Shown: positions 36,812 through 46,118 of the stretch, piece by piece
How positions within the stretch are numbered: the stretch's first letter is position 1
How the letters are laid out: the number at the start of each line of letters is the position of its first letter
Assembly (NCBI RefSeq): GCF_000233715.2
Contig: NC_021184.1
Coordinates: forward strand, 186,001 to 250,000
DNA from: Desulfoscipio gibsoniae DSM 7213
Lineage (GTDB): Bacteria > Bacillota > Desulfotomaculia > Desulfotomaculales > Desulfallaceae
Direction: 5' to 3'
Length of the DNA: 64,000 nt
Made by a program: the position numbers and the translations under genes
The notes under the pieces: model-generated
Seen by the model: the letters and a program-made list of their open reading frames with translations, nothing else
Told to the model about the DNA's origin: nothing
Database searches by the model: none

Positions 36812-37154
36812 ATTCCCCATGATCTCCCTGTGCAGATAATTGCGCGTATTAATTCCATGTTCTTGCCGGCTAACCTTTCAAAATTGCCATAAACCTGTCA
36901 ATACCTGTATAAACCTTAATGAATCCGCTGAGGAATTGTTGAATCGAGGTGTGGGGCAACGCATTACGCTGGAGGAAGGGCAAGAGATTTTAACCATTGC
37001 GGACAGGGAAGGGTTAATTCATTTAACCATTTCATCTCCCGGTCAACTGGAATACGCTTTGTGCTCCTGTTGCAGTTGCTGCTGTCACGATCTGCAGGCC
37101 TTATTAAAATACGGACGTAATGGTCCTTTCTGTCTAAATTTGTTAAAACTGTGA
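36812..37154 (+). pseudogene. Cysteine-rich 4Fe-4S protein fragment (copy C, internally deleted)
   Basis: It duplicates 809-1306 but lacks about 212 bases: after GATAATT (near 36839) the sequence jumps to GCGCGTATTAATT, corresponding to 1047 in copy A. The frame keeps the CSCR and CSCCSCCCHD motifs and continues LLKYGRNGPF beyond the point where copy A is cut. It then meets the promoter of the Fic gene and stops at 37152. Confidence 0.75.
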
Positions 37155-37160
37155 TATAAT
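37152..37160 (+). promoter_or_regulatory. Extended -10 promoter of the fic gene
   Basis: TGATATAAT is an extended -10 element (TGnTATAAT) 26 bases before the fic start. No good -35 box is visible at the right distance. Confidence 0.45.
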
Positions 37161-37185
37161 GAACTCGGTAATATAAAAAGGGGGA

Positions 37186-38001
37186 ATGTACTTGGAGCAA
37201 TATAACCGGGTTATCGGACTTTGGCAATCTTACAAGATTACGTCCGCGGTCGATCTGGACAAATACCTTGACAGCTTCCGTATCCTGTTTGCGTTCCATT
37301 CCGGGAAGATAGAGAATGAGGAAATCACCTATCATGATACAAGGGAAATCTTTGAAAACGGTAAGGTGGTGAGCTATACCGGAAGTCCCCGTGCCTTGTT
37401 TGAACAGCAAAATCAAAAGCTTTGCTATGAGTTTTTAAAAGAAAAAATCATAAAAAGGGAGCCTATGAGTGTAGAGCTGGTCAAGGAAATTCACAGAATT
37501 CTCACTGGCGGGACATACGATGAGCGCAGGTATATCGTAAATGAGGAACGACCGGGCGAGTTTAAAAAGCATGATTATGTGACCGGTGTCCATGAGGTCG
37601 GCTCCGCTGCGGAAAATGTGGAAAGCGAATTGACGGAGCTGATTGCTGAAGTAAATGAATATGGGGGCAAGGACGTTTTGAAAGCTTCTACCTATCTTCA
37701 CGCGAGATTTGAGTATATCCATCCCTTTGCAGACGGTAACGGACGTGTTGGCAGGACACTCATGAATTACTATCTCATGATACATAATCACCCGCCCCTC
37801 ATCGTCTATGACGAGGATAAGCGGATGTACTTTGAGTGCCTGCAAAAGTATGATGAGGCTGAGGAATTAAATCCCCTGTATGAATTTCTTAAGTATGAAA
37901 CGGAAAAGACATGGGAAAAAGCACTGGCTCTTGCCAATGGTATGAAATCGGAACGCAAAGGCCTGTCGGATTTTATCCAGGGAGGGAATCTTGATAGATG
38001 A
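37186..38001 (+). CDS. Fic-family AMP-transferase with N-terminal inhibitory motif
   Basis: A 271-residue protein with the complete catalytic motif HPFADGNGRVGR near residues 179-190 and the flap region upstream. Near residues 39-44 SGKIEN fits the (S/T)xxxE(G/N) inhibitory helix, placing it in the class with an internal inhibitor at the N-terminus, so no separate antitoxin is needed. Fic proteins attach AMP to a Tyr, Ser or Thr of a target protein; the target is unknown. ATG 37186 is only one base after the G-run; TTG 37192 has better spacing and may be the true start. Confidence 0.8.
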   Translation: MYLEQYNRVIGLWQSYKITSAVDLDKYLDSFRILFAFHSGKIENEEITYHDTREIFENGKVVSYTGSPRALFEQQNQKLCYEFLKEKIIKREPMSVELVKEIHRILTGGTYDERRYIVNEERPGEFKKHDYVTGVHEVGSAAENVESELTELIAEVNEYGGKDVLKASTYLHARFEYIHPFADGNGRVGRTLMNYYLMIHNHPPLIVYDEDKRMYFECLQKYDEAEELNPLYEFLKYETEKTWEKALALANGMKSERKGLSDFIQGGNLDR

Positions 38002-38052
38002 AAAAGCTGGTGCTCTATATTATGCTGACAAAACACCGGAGATGAAGCTTTA

Positions 38053-38328
38053 TCAATTTCCTTTTAAAGTATCACAGACTAACGGATCAGGAAACAAATG
38101 AAATAGTATATCAATTTGTTTTAACCTGATTACTCCCGGCAATTTGTAACTAAATTGAATTTCTACTGTAACGCCTCTGACATCAATATCGCTGGTGTCG
38201 ACATTTGTTCCATAGGCAATAGACCCTGCAGTAGTAAGAATTAATATATTCGTTCCAAGGTGCGGGTCTGTTCTTAGAAAATCATATTCGCTTGAAGTTA
38301 GCTTATCTTTTATATACTGAATATCCAT
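38053..38328 (-). pseudogene. Predicted nucleotidyltransferase (COG3541-like), N-terminal fragment
   Basis: MDIQYIKDKLTSSEYDFLRT and then AGSIAYGTNVDTSDIDVRGV carry the GS...DxD motif of the polymerase-beta-type nucleotidyltransferase superfamily. After GV the usual continuation is lost, and pieces of it can be read in other frames, so the gene is decayed. Confidence 0.6.
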
Positions 38329-38350
38329 GGTGAATACTCCTTTATAGCTA

Positions 38351-38536
38351 CTATTCCCAGACTTCTTTAAGTGTTTCGCGGAACAGAGTATTTAAAGCCT
38401 CGTAATCCGATGTTTTCTCTTTTCTAGCTGTTTTAAGATATTGCTTATAATAGTCTATCTTACTCCCAAGAGAATCAATGATCTCCTGGCTTTTGGCTTC
38501 AATATCAATTTCCAAACCGGCAGTCTTTTTTCTCAA
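38351..38536 (-). pseudogene. Small C-terminal fragment upstream of the nucleotidyltransferase
   Basis: A 61-residue helical, Lys/Glu-rich end of a protein (KIDYYKQYLKTARKEKTSDY, ending FRETLKEVWE). It stops 22 bases before the nucleotidyltransferase start, so both were one operon. Its 5' part is replaced by the recombinase fragment. I do not recognise the family with certainty. Confidence 0.4.
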
Positions 38537-38791
38537 GTTTGCAGGCTGAAATAGAGCGGCACAAAAAGCTCGGCCGGCCAGTCAGTTGCCATGGCCCATT
38601 CTCGGCAAAAATCATTTGCGGCGAATGTGGTGGCTTTTACGGCTCCAAGGTCTGGGGCTCCAACACTAAATACCGCCGCACGATTTGGCGGTGCAATGAG
38701 AAGTATAAAAAAGATAAGCCCTGTCAAACGTTGCATCTTACCGAAGACGATATTAAGCATAGGTTTAAACTATTAAGCAGAAAACAGTCAG
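38536..38791 (+). pseudogene. Large serine recombinase, zinc-ribbon fragment
   Basis: FSAKIICGECGGFYGSKVWG and then RRTIWRCNEKYKKDKPCQT form the CxxC...C...C zinc ribbon at the end of large serine recombinases. The catalytic and Recombinase domains are absent. The frame leads directly to the start of the next gene. Confidence 0.75.
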
Positions 38792-38803
38792 GCGGTGATA
38801 GAA

Positions 38804-40069
38804 TTGGCAACTTTTCAAATGCTAACCGATGAAATGCTGGCCGATATCGTCAGCAATGCCAATCAACGAGTAGTATACATAGCTCCAGGTATATGGCTTT
38901 CAGTGGCCAAAGCAATATCAGTCTATCAGAAGCAGAATAGTGCGGCAGCGTTAGAAATAATTCTAGACCCAGATCCGCAAGTCTATCGGTTAGGGTATGG
39001 AGATCTGGAGGCGATCAAACACCTTGATACTGAAGGCATTTACCTTCGAAAATGCCCCGGTATACGAGTTGGTCTGCTCATTGCGGATGAGGAAGCCTGG
39101 TTTTTCACCCCAACTCCTAGGCTTGTTGAGGAAGAACCAACTAGTAATAGCACCTTTGCTCCCAATTCAGTTGCTATCAGCCTTGAACAGGCTAATCAAT
39201 TGCTAAGTGCTATTGCACCGCAGTTAGTACTTGGTGAAATGCTGGAACAAAATACTGTAGCGAATAAACCGCCTGTCGTTGGTGTACCCAAACCTGAAAT
39301 AGCCCATGAGACCTTTAGTATTAAAGATATGGAGGAGATAGAGTCTGATCTTAAAAAGTGTCCCCCTCAGCAATTCGATTTAGCTAGACAAGTAAATGTG
39401 TATTCAAGCTATATTCAGTTCGTCGAACTCAGTTTGGAAGGGACTCACTTAACTAGGCATACGATTTCAATACCTCAAGAATTGCTGAACTTGGCGTCTG
39501 ACGAAAAAGATAAAGATCGCTTGAAAGCTTCCTATCAACTTATAAGATCTGGCAGTGATCTTTCAGGAAAAGCTATGCATGAAAAGGTAAAAGCGTTACG
39601 GGACAAATATCTGAAATCGCTTGGAAGCCGTTATGGTACGGTGATGTTAAAACAACATAAAAATGACTTTATCAAAGATTTGGAGCAGTTGCAGACAGAA
39701 CTGGATAGTTTCAAACAAAGTGTTCAATCAAAACTGGAAGAGGAATTCGAAGCATGCAAGAAGAATCTCAAAGGCATTCTGGGACCAGCAATAAAGAAGA
39801 ACCCGCCTGATGAACTCAAGTACGGCATTAATACGCCTAAACCGAACAAGTCAACGGTTGAGATGTACCTGGATACGAAACTTGAGACTATTATCCCCAA
39901 AATAGAGCATTTTGTGAAGGATATGGTCATCCGTTACCAGTTCAAGGAAGTAACATATGAAACGCTACATGAAGAAGCTTTTATTGTTAGTCTGCGCAAA
40001 GCTTTCCCTTTTGCGGGCTTACCTGATATTCCTATTAACGAATACAAAGCCGCTCCGGTAAAGAAATAG
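38804..40069 (+). CDS. Degenerate phospholipase-D-like protein of unknown function
   Basis: About 421 residues; TTG 38804 is preferred to GTG 38795 because GGCGGTG gives good spacing to it. The N-terminal 110 residues (QRVVYIAPGIWLSVAKAI, LEIILDPDPQVYRLGYGDLE, GIRVGLLIADEEAWFFTPTP) resemble a PLD-fold domain, but the HxK catalytic motif is absent: the expected position reads GIRVGLLIAD. The middle and C-terminal part is mostly helical with a coiled-coil stretch (FIKDLEQLQTELDSFKQSVQ). It sits between recombinase debris and DUF3841 in the island, so a defence or regulatory role is possible but unproven. Confidence 0.55.
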   Translation: MATFQMLTDEMLADIVSNANQRVVYIAPGIWLSVAKAISVYQKQNSAAALEIILDPDPQVYRLGYGDLEAIKHLDTEGIYLRKCPGIRVGLLIADEEAWFFTPTPRLVEEEPTSNSTFAPNSVAISLEQANQLLSAIAPQLVLGEMLEQNTVANKPPVVGVPKPEIAHETFSIKDMEEIESDLKKCPPQQFDLARQVNVYSSYIQFVELSLEGTHLTRHTISIPQELLNLASDEKDKDRLKASYQLIRSGSDLSGKAMHEKVKALRDKYLKSLGSRYGTVMLKQHKNDFIKDLEQLQTELDSFKQSVQSKLEEEFEACKKNLKGILGPAIKKNPPDELKYGINTPKPNKSTVEMYLDTKLETIIPKIEHFVKDMVIRYQFKEVTYETLHEEAFIVSLRKAFPFAGLPDIPINEYKAAPVKK

Positions 40070-40075
40070 GAAATA

Positions 40076-40122
40076 CGCTCCTGCTGAGCGTGCTGCTTGC
40101 ACCACCTAAAGCACTAGGAGCG
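40076..40122 (+). repeat. Hairpin after the PLD-like gene
   Basis: CGCTCCT (40076-40082) pairs with AGGAGCG (40116-40122), with an inner GTGCT/AGCAC pair. No T-run follows, so terminator function is uncertain. Confidence 0.4.
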
Positions 40123-40197
40123 TCCCCGCAATGTATGATAGTTAAAGCATAAAACGTGACAAAAAATACGATATTTTAGGATTGTAAGGAGAAGTTT

Positions 40198-40782
40198 ATG
40201 CTTTTATGGTCAATTCAGCCGGAAAGCCTGTATGTGAAGTTAAAAGCGGAAAAGGTTCTCTTTTGCGATCCGGCACAATCTGAACTGATTACCGAATGCG
40301 GCTTTGGTCCCGCTTATGATTGGCTTGCGGAGCAAATGGTCTTGCGTGTTGGGCAACCGCCTGCGGGCGTGAAGTATCCGTTTTGGGCGTGGCATACCGT
40401 GGAGTGGGAACATCGGAAGCCCGATCTGCGTCGCATGGAGTTTCGCAGCTATAGCGGAAATCAGGTCTGTATTGAACTTGAAGTGCCGGATAAAGACGTA
40501 CTGCTCAGCAATGAGGACATGTGGCATCTTTTATTGAATGATGGCTATTATAGAGATTGTTCAAACGAACAGGAATATGAAGCCGAGGATAAATGGTACA
40601 AAAGCTTGCCGTCCGATGAGCAATTGAAGGTAAAACGAAAATCATGGGAGAAGATATTTGACGTTTCACCGCTGCGGGAGAATGAGTGGGAAAGCCACGG
40701 AAAATATGTTCAGGCAACCTTTTGGGAACTTCGGCTTGATCAAGTGATAGAAGTGCGCCATTTCAAGGGGAGGATACGCTAG
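40198..40782 (+). CDS. DUF3841 family protein
   Basis: A 194-residue soluble protein beginning LLWSIQPESLYVKLKAEKVL, with YDWLAEQMVLRVG and PFWAWHTVEWEHRKPDLR, the pattern of DUF3841. ATG follows AAGGAGAAG. Family function is unknown. The C-terminal WELRLDQVIEVRHFKGR is conserved in the family as I recall it. It is an isolated gene between the PLD-like gene and the second restriction operon. Confidence 0.75.
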   Translation: MLLWSIQPESLYVKLKAEKVLFCDPAQSELITECGFGPAYDWLAEQMVLRVGQPPAGVKYPFWAWHTVEWEHRKPDLRRMEFRSYSGNQVCIELEVPDKDVLLSNEDMWHLLLNDGYYRDCSNEQEYEAEDKWYKSLPSDEQLKVKRKSWEKIFDVSPLRENEWESHGKYVQATFWELRLDQVIEVRHFKGRIR

Positions 40783-40856
40783 AGTTGCGCGGGGGATGCC
40801 TTGAATTGGACGAACCGGTCGATATTGCTTTAAACGGCCTGTGATTGATATCTGCT

Positions 40857-41145
40857 TTAAGAACACAAGTCATGCCAAAATAAATATACAGCATGTCCCA
40901 TAAAGTAAAGCAAATCACTCTGGTTTGCTTGTGGAATACTATCGCCGTCTTTAAAATTGCCTAAAGAAACCCCAATGGCAGTTCTTTCAGTCGGTTTATA
41001 ATCATCGCCTGAGCCATCAGGATTAGGTTCAACCTCATACTGTGTTTTTCTCTAATCTAAATGATTTTCTAAATAGTCATCAAAATAGTTGGCATCTTCG
41101 AAAGTTAAATTTACGTAAGGATAATTCTCATAATCCCCAATAGCT
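40857..41145 (-). pseudogene. Unidentified protein fragment with an in-frame stop
   Basis: The minus strand reads YSVLAIGDYENYPYVNLTFE and DANYFDDYLENHLD, an in-frame TAG, then YEVEPNPDGSGDDYKPTERT and GNFKDGDSIPQANQSDLLYF before a stop. The composition is clearly protein-like, but I recognise no family. The rest of 40783-41456 holds nothing else I can support. Confidence 0.4.
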
Positions 41146-41456
41146 AGAACCGAGTACTAATAGACCTCTGCAAAGGCTAACCTTGCTGAAGAGTAAATTG
41201 AAAATAGGATCACTAATACACAATGCTCACCCATTTTTTATTTAAAAATATGCATTGTAAAATATATCCTATTCTTCTAAATAAATAACAATATATGGTA
41301 AAACGTAACTTTCTCAAATATTAACCTGTCACATCTTGGGTTACTATGGTAATACATCATTCTCCCTTAAATAAACAGGACTTATGACATAATTGCAGAA
41401 ATATGTAAAAGCATCATGTGCCTGGCATTCCATAATAATAAAAGAAGGGAATACAC

Positions 41457-44400
41457 ATGAGCCCAAGTAATTTTTCCTTTTTAGCACCCAGATGGCCAAC
41501 TTTGGCCCAGTTGGGTGAGTTAGCTGAAAAAAACTTACATACCGACCCCAATACATCTTTAATCAAATTAAGAATGTTTGGGGAAATATTATCTAAAATT
41601 ATTCTTTCCTACGAAAACCTTGAGGAACCTTATGACGGTAAACAAACCACCAGGCTTAGCTTGATTAAAAGCGACGGTGCTTTGCCCGACCGGTTAATAG
41701 ATATGTTCCACTCTATACGCAAGGCCGGCAATAAAGCCACGCACGAAGCCTACGGCACGGTTCAGGAAGCCACCACCCAAATGACCTTTGCCTACCGCCT
41801 GGCCGTTTGGTTTGTGCAAACTTACGATAATTGGACCTTTAATCCGTCACCCTTTAAACAGCCTGAAAAACCGCAGGATATTCACGAACTGCAAGACCTA
41901 TTGCGCCGGAAGACCGAAAATTTTGAGGCCGAACTGGCCAGGCTGCAGGAAGAGCTGGCCCAACAAAAGGCCGCGGCTGCACTTACCGAAGAAGAAAAAT
42001 CAAAACGTCATGACCGGGCGCAAAAAGCAGCCGCCAAAATTAAACTTTCCGAAGCTGAAACCCGCAAGCTGATTGACCAGCAGCTGCAGGCCGCTGACTG
42101 GGAAGCCGATACCCAAAATTTACGCTGGTCAAAAGGCACGCGCCCGGAGAAAAACCGCAATCTGGCTATTGCTGAGTGGCCCACTGAGGCGGGTCCGGTG
42201 GATTATGCCCTGTTTGCCGGTTTGGAAATTATCGGGCTGGTTGAAGCCAAAAAGAAAAGCAAAGACGTAGTTGCTGACATGGAGCAAGTTAAAAACTATG
42301 CTAAGCATATTACCCAACGGGCCGATGAAATCATACTGGGCACCTGGAGGTCGTATAAAGTACCCTTTCTGTTTACCACTAACAGCCGGCCATACTTGAA
42401 ACAGTTAGAAACCAAGTCCGGCGTATGGCTATTGGATGCCCGCAAAAAGACCAACCACCCCCGGCCTCTGCAGGCCTGGTACACACCGCAGGGCTTAAAG
42501 GAACTATTTAAGCAAAATATTGACCTGGCCACCGAAAAACTGCATCGGGAGCCATACGACTACCTAAACTTAAGGGATTACCAGGTGGCCGCCATCAAAG
42601 CAGTCGAAAAGGCTCTGTCCGAGGAACAGCGTAATATCCTTATTGCAATGGCCACCGGCACAGGTAAAACCCGTACCACTATCGGTTTAGTTTACCGGTT
42701 GATTAAATTGGACCGGTTTAAGCGCATTCTCTTTCTGGTGGACCGCTCCGCACTGGGGGAACAGGCTGAGGATGCCTTTAAAGAGGCCAGGCTGGAGGAT
42801 TTCCATACCTTTACCCAAATCTTTGACCTAAAAGGCCTGGCTGATAAAATCCCCGAGGCTACCACCAAAGTACATATCGCCACCGTCCAAGGCATGGTCA
42901 GGCGGATTATGTTCGGTGACGACGATGCAGACACCCCCACAGTGGATAGATATGACTGTATCGTAGTAGACGAAGCCCACCGGGGCTACATCCTGGATAA
43001 AGAAATGGGTGAAGTGGAGCTGGAGTTCCGCGACCAGAAAGACTATATCAGCAAATTCCGCATGGTACTGGAATACTTCGACGCCGTTAAAATCGGCCTA
43101 ACCGCAACGCCTGCGCCCCACACCATAGAGATATTCGGCAAGCCCGTATTTACCTATTCCTACCGGGATGCGGTGATTGACGGCTGGCTGGTGGATCACG
43201 AACCGCCCCATCAAATCGGCACCAAATTAAAGGAAACCGGCATCAAGTGGAAAAAGGGCGAGAAAGTACCCATATACGACCCGGTAACCGGCCAGATAAC
43301 CAACAGCGAAGAACTGCCGGATGAGTTATTTCTGGATATAGATAAATTCAACCGGGCTGTCATAACCGAGAACTTTAATAAAACGGTGATCAAAGAACTG
43401 GCCAAGGAACTTGACCCCGAGGGGGAAGAGAAAACCCTGCTTTTTGCCGCTACCGATGATCACGCCGATATGGTGGTCAGGCTGATGAAACAGGAATTTG
43501 AAGAGCAGTCCGGTACCATTGACGATGACGCTATTACTAAAATCACGGGCTCCATAAAAGACCCCGTGGGGATGATTCGTAGATATAAAAACGAGCGCCT
43601 GCCCAACATTGCCGTAACCGTTGACTTGTTGACCACCGGTATAGACGTACCCGAAATATGCAACCTGGTTTCCCTGCGCCGGGTGCGTTCCCGGATCCTC
43701 TACGAGCAAATGCTGGGCCGGGCCACCCGCCTGTGCCCGAGAATCAATAAAACCCACTTTGTCATCTATGACCCTGTAGGCCTGTATGAGGCGCTGGCGC
43801 CGGTTACCAATATGAAGCCTGTGGTAGCCAACCCCAAGGTGGATTTCACTACTCTGGTAAAAGAATTGCAAGAACTGGAAGACGAGGCGCAGCAAAAGGC
43901 CCATGTGGAACAAATCGTAGCCAAGCTGCAGCGCAAAAAGCGCCGGCTAAAAGGGCAAGACAAAGAGGACTTCACCACCCTGGCCGGCGGGCGTTCACCC
44001 GAAGAATTTATTAAATGGCTGGGCAACGCCCCGGTCAGTGAGATAAAAGAAGAGCTGCAAAAGCGGACCAACCTTTTTGCTTTTTTGGACGAGAACCGCT
44101 ACCAGCCCCGGCAGCAGCTAATTTCTTTCCATGAAGATGAGCTGGTCTACCATACCAGGGGCTACGGCAATGCCGAAAAGCCGGAGGATTACCTGGGTGA
44201 GTTCACCAGATTTATTAAGGATAATATGAATATCATCCCGGCTTTGCAGATTGTCTGCCAGAGGCCGCGGGAATTGACCAGGCAGGCGCTGCGGGAACTT
44301 AAACTGGAACTGGACCGGCATGGTTACTCCGAGACCAACCTGCGCACCGCCTGGCGGGAAATGACCAACCAGGATATAGCTGCGGACATCATCGGCTTTA

Positions 44401-44693
44401 TCCGCCAGCAGGCTCTGGGCGACCCGTTATTGAGCCATGAAGAGCGCATTAAAAACGCTATGCAGAAAGTATACGCCCTGCAAAAGTGGACCAATGTGCA
44501 GCGCAAGTGGCTGGAGCGCATAGAGAAACAGTTAATTAAAGAAACCGTAATCAACCCTGAGGATCTGGACAAAGAGCCCTTCAGAGAAATCGGTGGCTAC
44601 AAGAAGATCAACAAAATTTTCAACGGTCAGATCGACCAGGTGCTTAACCAAATTATAAAATCACTCTATCCCGACGAAAGGAAACAGGCATAA
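41457..44693 (+). CDS. hsdR: Type I restriction endonuclease subunit HsdR (system 2, EcoEI type)
   Basis: A 1078-residue protein. An N-terminal DUF4145-like region (residues 1-130) and a coiled coil (about 150-195) precede the nuclease (DYALFAGLEIIGLVEAKKKS near 248-267). The helicase has Walker A AMATGTGKTRTTIGL near 396-410, a DEAH box in VVDEAHRG near 503 and motif VI QMLGRATRLCP near 755. The C-terminal part fits the EcoEI_R_C domain. It starts the operon hsdR-hsdM-hsdS, the reverse order of system 1, and differs from the HsdR of system 1 in sequence, so the two systems were acquired independently. Confidence 0.9.
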   Translation: MSPSNFSFLAPRWPTLAQLGELAEKNLHTDPNTSLIKLRMFGEILSKIILSYENLEEPYDGKQTTRLSLIKSDGALPDRLIDMFHSIRKAGNKATHEAYGTVQEATTQMTFAYRLAVWFVQTYDNWTFNPSPFKQPEKPQDIHELQDLLRRKTENFEAELARLQEELAQQKAAAALTEEEKSKRHDRAQKAAAKIKLSEAETRKLIDQQLQAADWEADTQNLRWSKGTRPEKNRNLAIAEWPTEAGPVDYALFAGLEIIGLVEAKKKSKDVVADMEQVKNYAKHITQRADEIILGTWRSYKVPFLFTTNSRPYLKQLETKSGVWLLDARKKTNHPRPLQAWYTPQGLKELFKQNIDLATEKLHREPYDYLNLRDYQVAAIKAVEKALSEEQRNILIAMATGTGKTRTTIGLVYRLIKLDRFKRILFLVDRSALGEQAEDAFKEARLEDFHTFTQIFDLKGLADKIPEATTKVHIATVQGMVRRIMFGDDDADTPTVDRYDCIVVDEAHRGYILDKEMGEVELEFRDQKDYISKFRMVLEYFDAVKIGLTATPAPHTIEIFGKPVFTYSYRDAVIDGWLVDHEPPHQIGTKLKETGIKWKKGEKVPIYDPVTGQITNSEELPDELFLDIDKFNRAVITENFNKTVIKELAKELDPEGEEKTLLFAATDDHADMVVRLMKQEFEEQSGTIDDDAITKITGSIKDPVGMIRRYKNERLPNIAVTVDLLTTGIDVPEICNLVSLRRVRSRILYEQMLGRATRLCPRINKTHFVIYDPVGLYEALAPVTNMKPVVANPKVDFTTLVKELQELEDEAQQKAHVEQIVAKLQRKKRRLKGQDKEDFTTLAGGRSPEEFIKWLGNAPVSEIKEELQKRTNLFAFLDENRYQPRQQLISFHEDELVYHTRGYGNAEKPEDYLGEFTRFIKDNMNIIPALQIVCQRPRELTRQALRELKLELDRHGYSETNLRTAWREMTNQDIAADIIGFIRQQALGDPLLSHEERIKNAMQKVYALQKWTNVQRKWLERIEKQLIKETVINPEDLDKEPFREIGGYKKINKIFNGQIDQVLNQIIKSLYPDERKQA

Positions 44694-44696
44694 AGA

Positions 44697-46118
44697 ATGA
44701 CGACACAGGAAATTGTCCAAAAGCTTTGGAATTTGTGCAACGTGCTGCGGGATGACGGCATCACCTTCCACCAGTACGTCACCGAGTTAACCTATATTTT
44801 GTTTTTAAAAATGATGAAAGAAACAGAGCAAGAAAGCCAGATCCCCGAGGGTTACCGGTGGGATGATTTGGTTGAAAAGAAAGGTACGGAATTAAAAAAT
44901 TTCTACCGCAAACTATTAGTGGACCTGGGCCAAGAAGGGCGGGGCAGTGTCAAACTTATCTATGCCAACGCCTATACCAATATTGAAGAACCTAAAAACT
45001 TAGAAAAAATCATTCGGTCCATAGACGGGCTGGACTGGTACAGCGCCCGGGAAGAGGGTTTGGGCGCTCTGTACGAAGGCCTTTTGGAGAAGAACGCCAG
45101 TGAAAAAAAATCGGGGGCTGGACAATATTTCACCCCCAGGCCGTTAATTAATGTAATGGTGCGTTTAATTGACCCTAAACCGGGTGAAAAATGCAACGAC
45201 CCGGCTGCCGGCACCTTTGGCTTTATGATTGCTGCCGATCGGCATGTAAGGAAAAAAACTGATGACTATTTTGACCTAAAACCGGTAGAAGCTGAGTTTC
45301 AGAGGAAACAGGCCTTTACGGGTTGTGAGCTTGTGCAGGACGCCCACCGTTTGGCCCTGATGAACGCTATGCTGCATGGTATTGAAGGGGAAATTATTCT
45401 GGGTGACACCCTCTCTACCAAAGGCAAAGAATTACGGGATTATGATGTGGTTTTAACCAACCCGCCCTTCGGCACCAAAAAAGGCGGGGAGCGCCCCACC
45501 AGGGATGATTTAACCTTCCCATCTTCCAACAAACAGCTTAACTTTTTGCAGCACATTTACCGTTCTCTACATAATAAAGGCGGTGCCCGGGCCGCAGTGG
45601 TTTTACCGGATAACGTGCTCTTCCAAGACGGTGACGGCCAGAAAGTACGGGCCGACCTGATGGACAAGTGCGGCCTGCACACCATCCTGCGCCTGCCCAC
45701 CGGCATATTCTACGCCCAGGGAGTTAAAACCAACGTGCTGTTCTTCATCCGGGGCACAACCGATAGGGGAAATACCAAAGAGGTCTGGTTTTACGACCTG
45801 CGTACCAACATGCCCAGTTTGGGTAAGCGCAACCCGCTCACCGAGGAACACTTTGCCGGCTTTGAAAAAGCTTACCTGGCGGAAGACCGCTCAAAGGTAG
45901 AAGACGAGCGCTGGTCCTGTCTGACCCGCGAGCAAATCCGGGCTAAAGGCGATAACCTGGACCAAGGCCTGATTGCTGATGAAAAGTATTCCTCTTACGA
46001 TAACCTGCCCGACCCCATAGAATCGGCGGAAGAAGCCATCGCCAAGTTGGAACAGGCCACGGCGCTTCTTTATGAGGTAGTTAAAGAACTAAAAGAAGCC
46101 GAGGAGGGTCAGGCGTGA
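44697..46118 (+). CDS. hsdM: Type I DNA methyltransferase subunit HsdM (system 2)
   Basis: A 473-residue methyltransferase of normal size. The HsdM N-terminal domain is followed by CNDPAAGTFGFMIAADRH near 167, the SAM site, and VVLTNPPFGTKKGG near 255, the catalytic NPPF. It starts three bases after hsdR and overlaps hsdS by four bases (GTGA). All key residues are present. Confidence 0.9.
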   Translation: MTTQEIVQKLWNLCNVLRDDGITFHQYVTELTYILFLKMMKETEQESQIPEGYRWDDLVEKKGTELKNFYRKLLVDLGQEGRGSVKLIYANAYTNIEEPKNLEKIIRSIDGLDWYSAREEGLGALYEGLLEKNASEKKSGAGQYFTPRPLINVMVRLIDPKPGEKCNDPAAGTFGFMIAADRHVRKKTDDYFDLKPVEAEFQRKQAFTGCELVQDAHRLALMNAMLHGIEGEIILGDTLSTKGKELRDYDVVLTNPPFGTKKGGERPTRDDLTFPSSNKQLNFLQHIYRSLHNKGGARAAVVLPDNVLFQDGDGQKVRADLMDKCGLHTILRLPTGIFYAQGVKTNVLFFIRGTTDRGNTKEVWFYDLRTNMPSLGKRNPLTEEHFAGFEKAYLAEDRSKVEDERWSCLTREQIRAKGDNLDQGLIADEKYSSYDNLPDPIESAEEAIAKLEQATALLYEVVKELKEAEEGQA

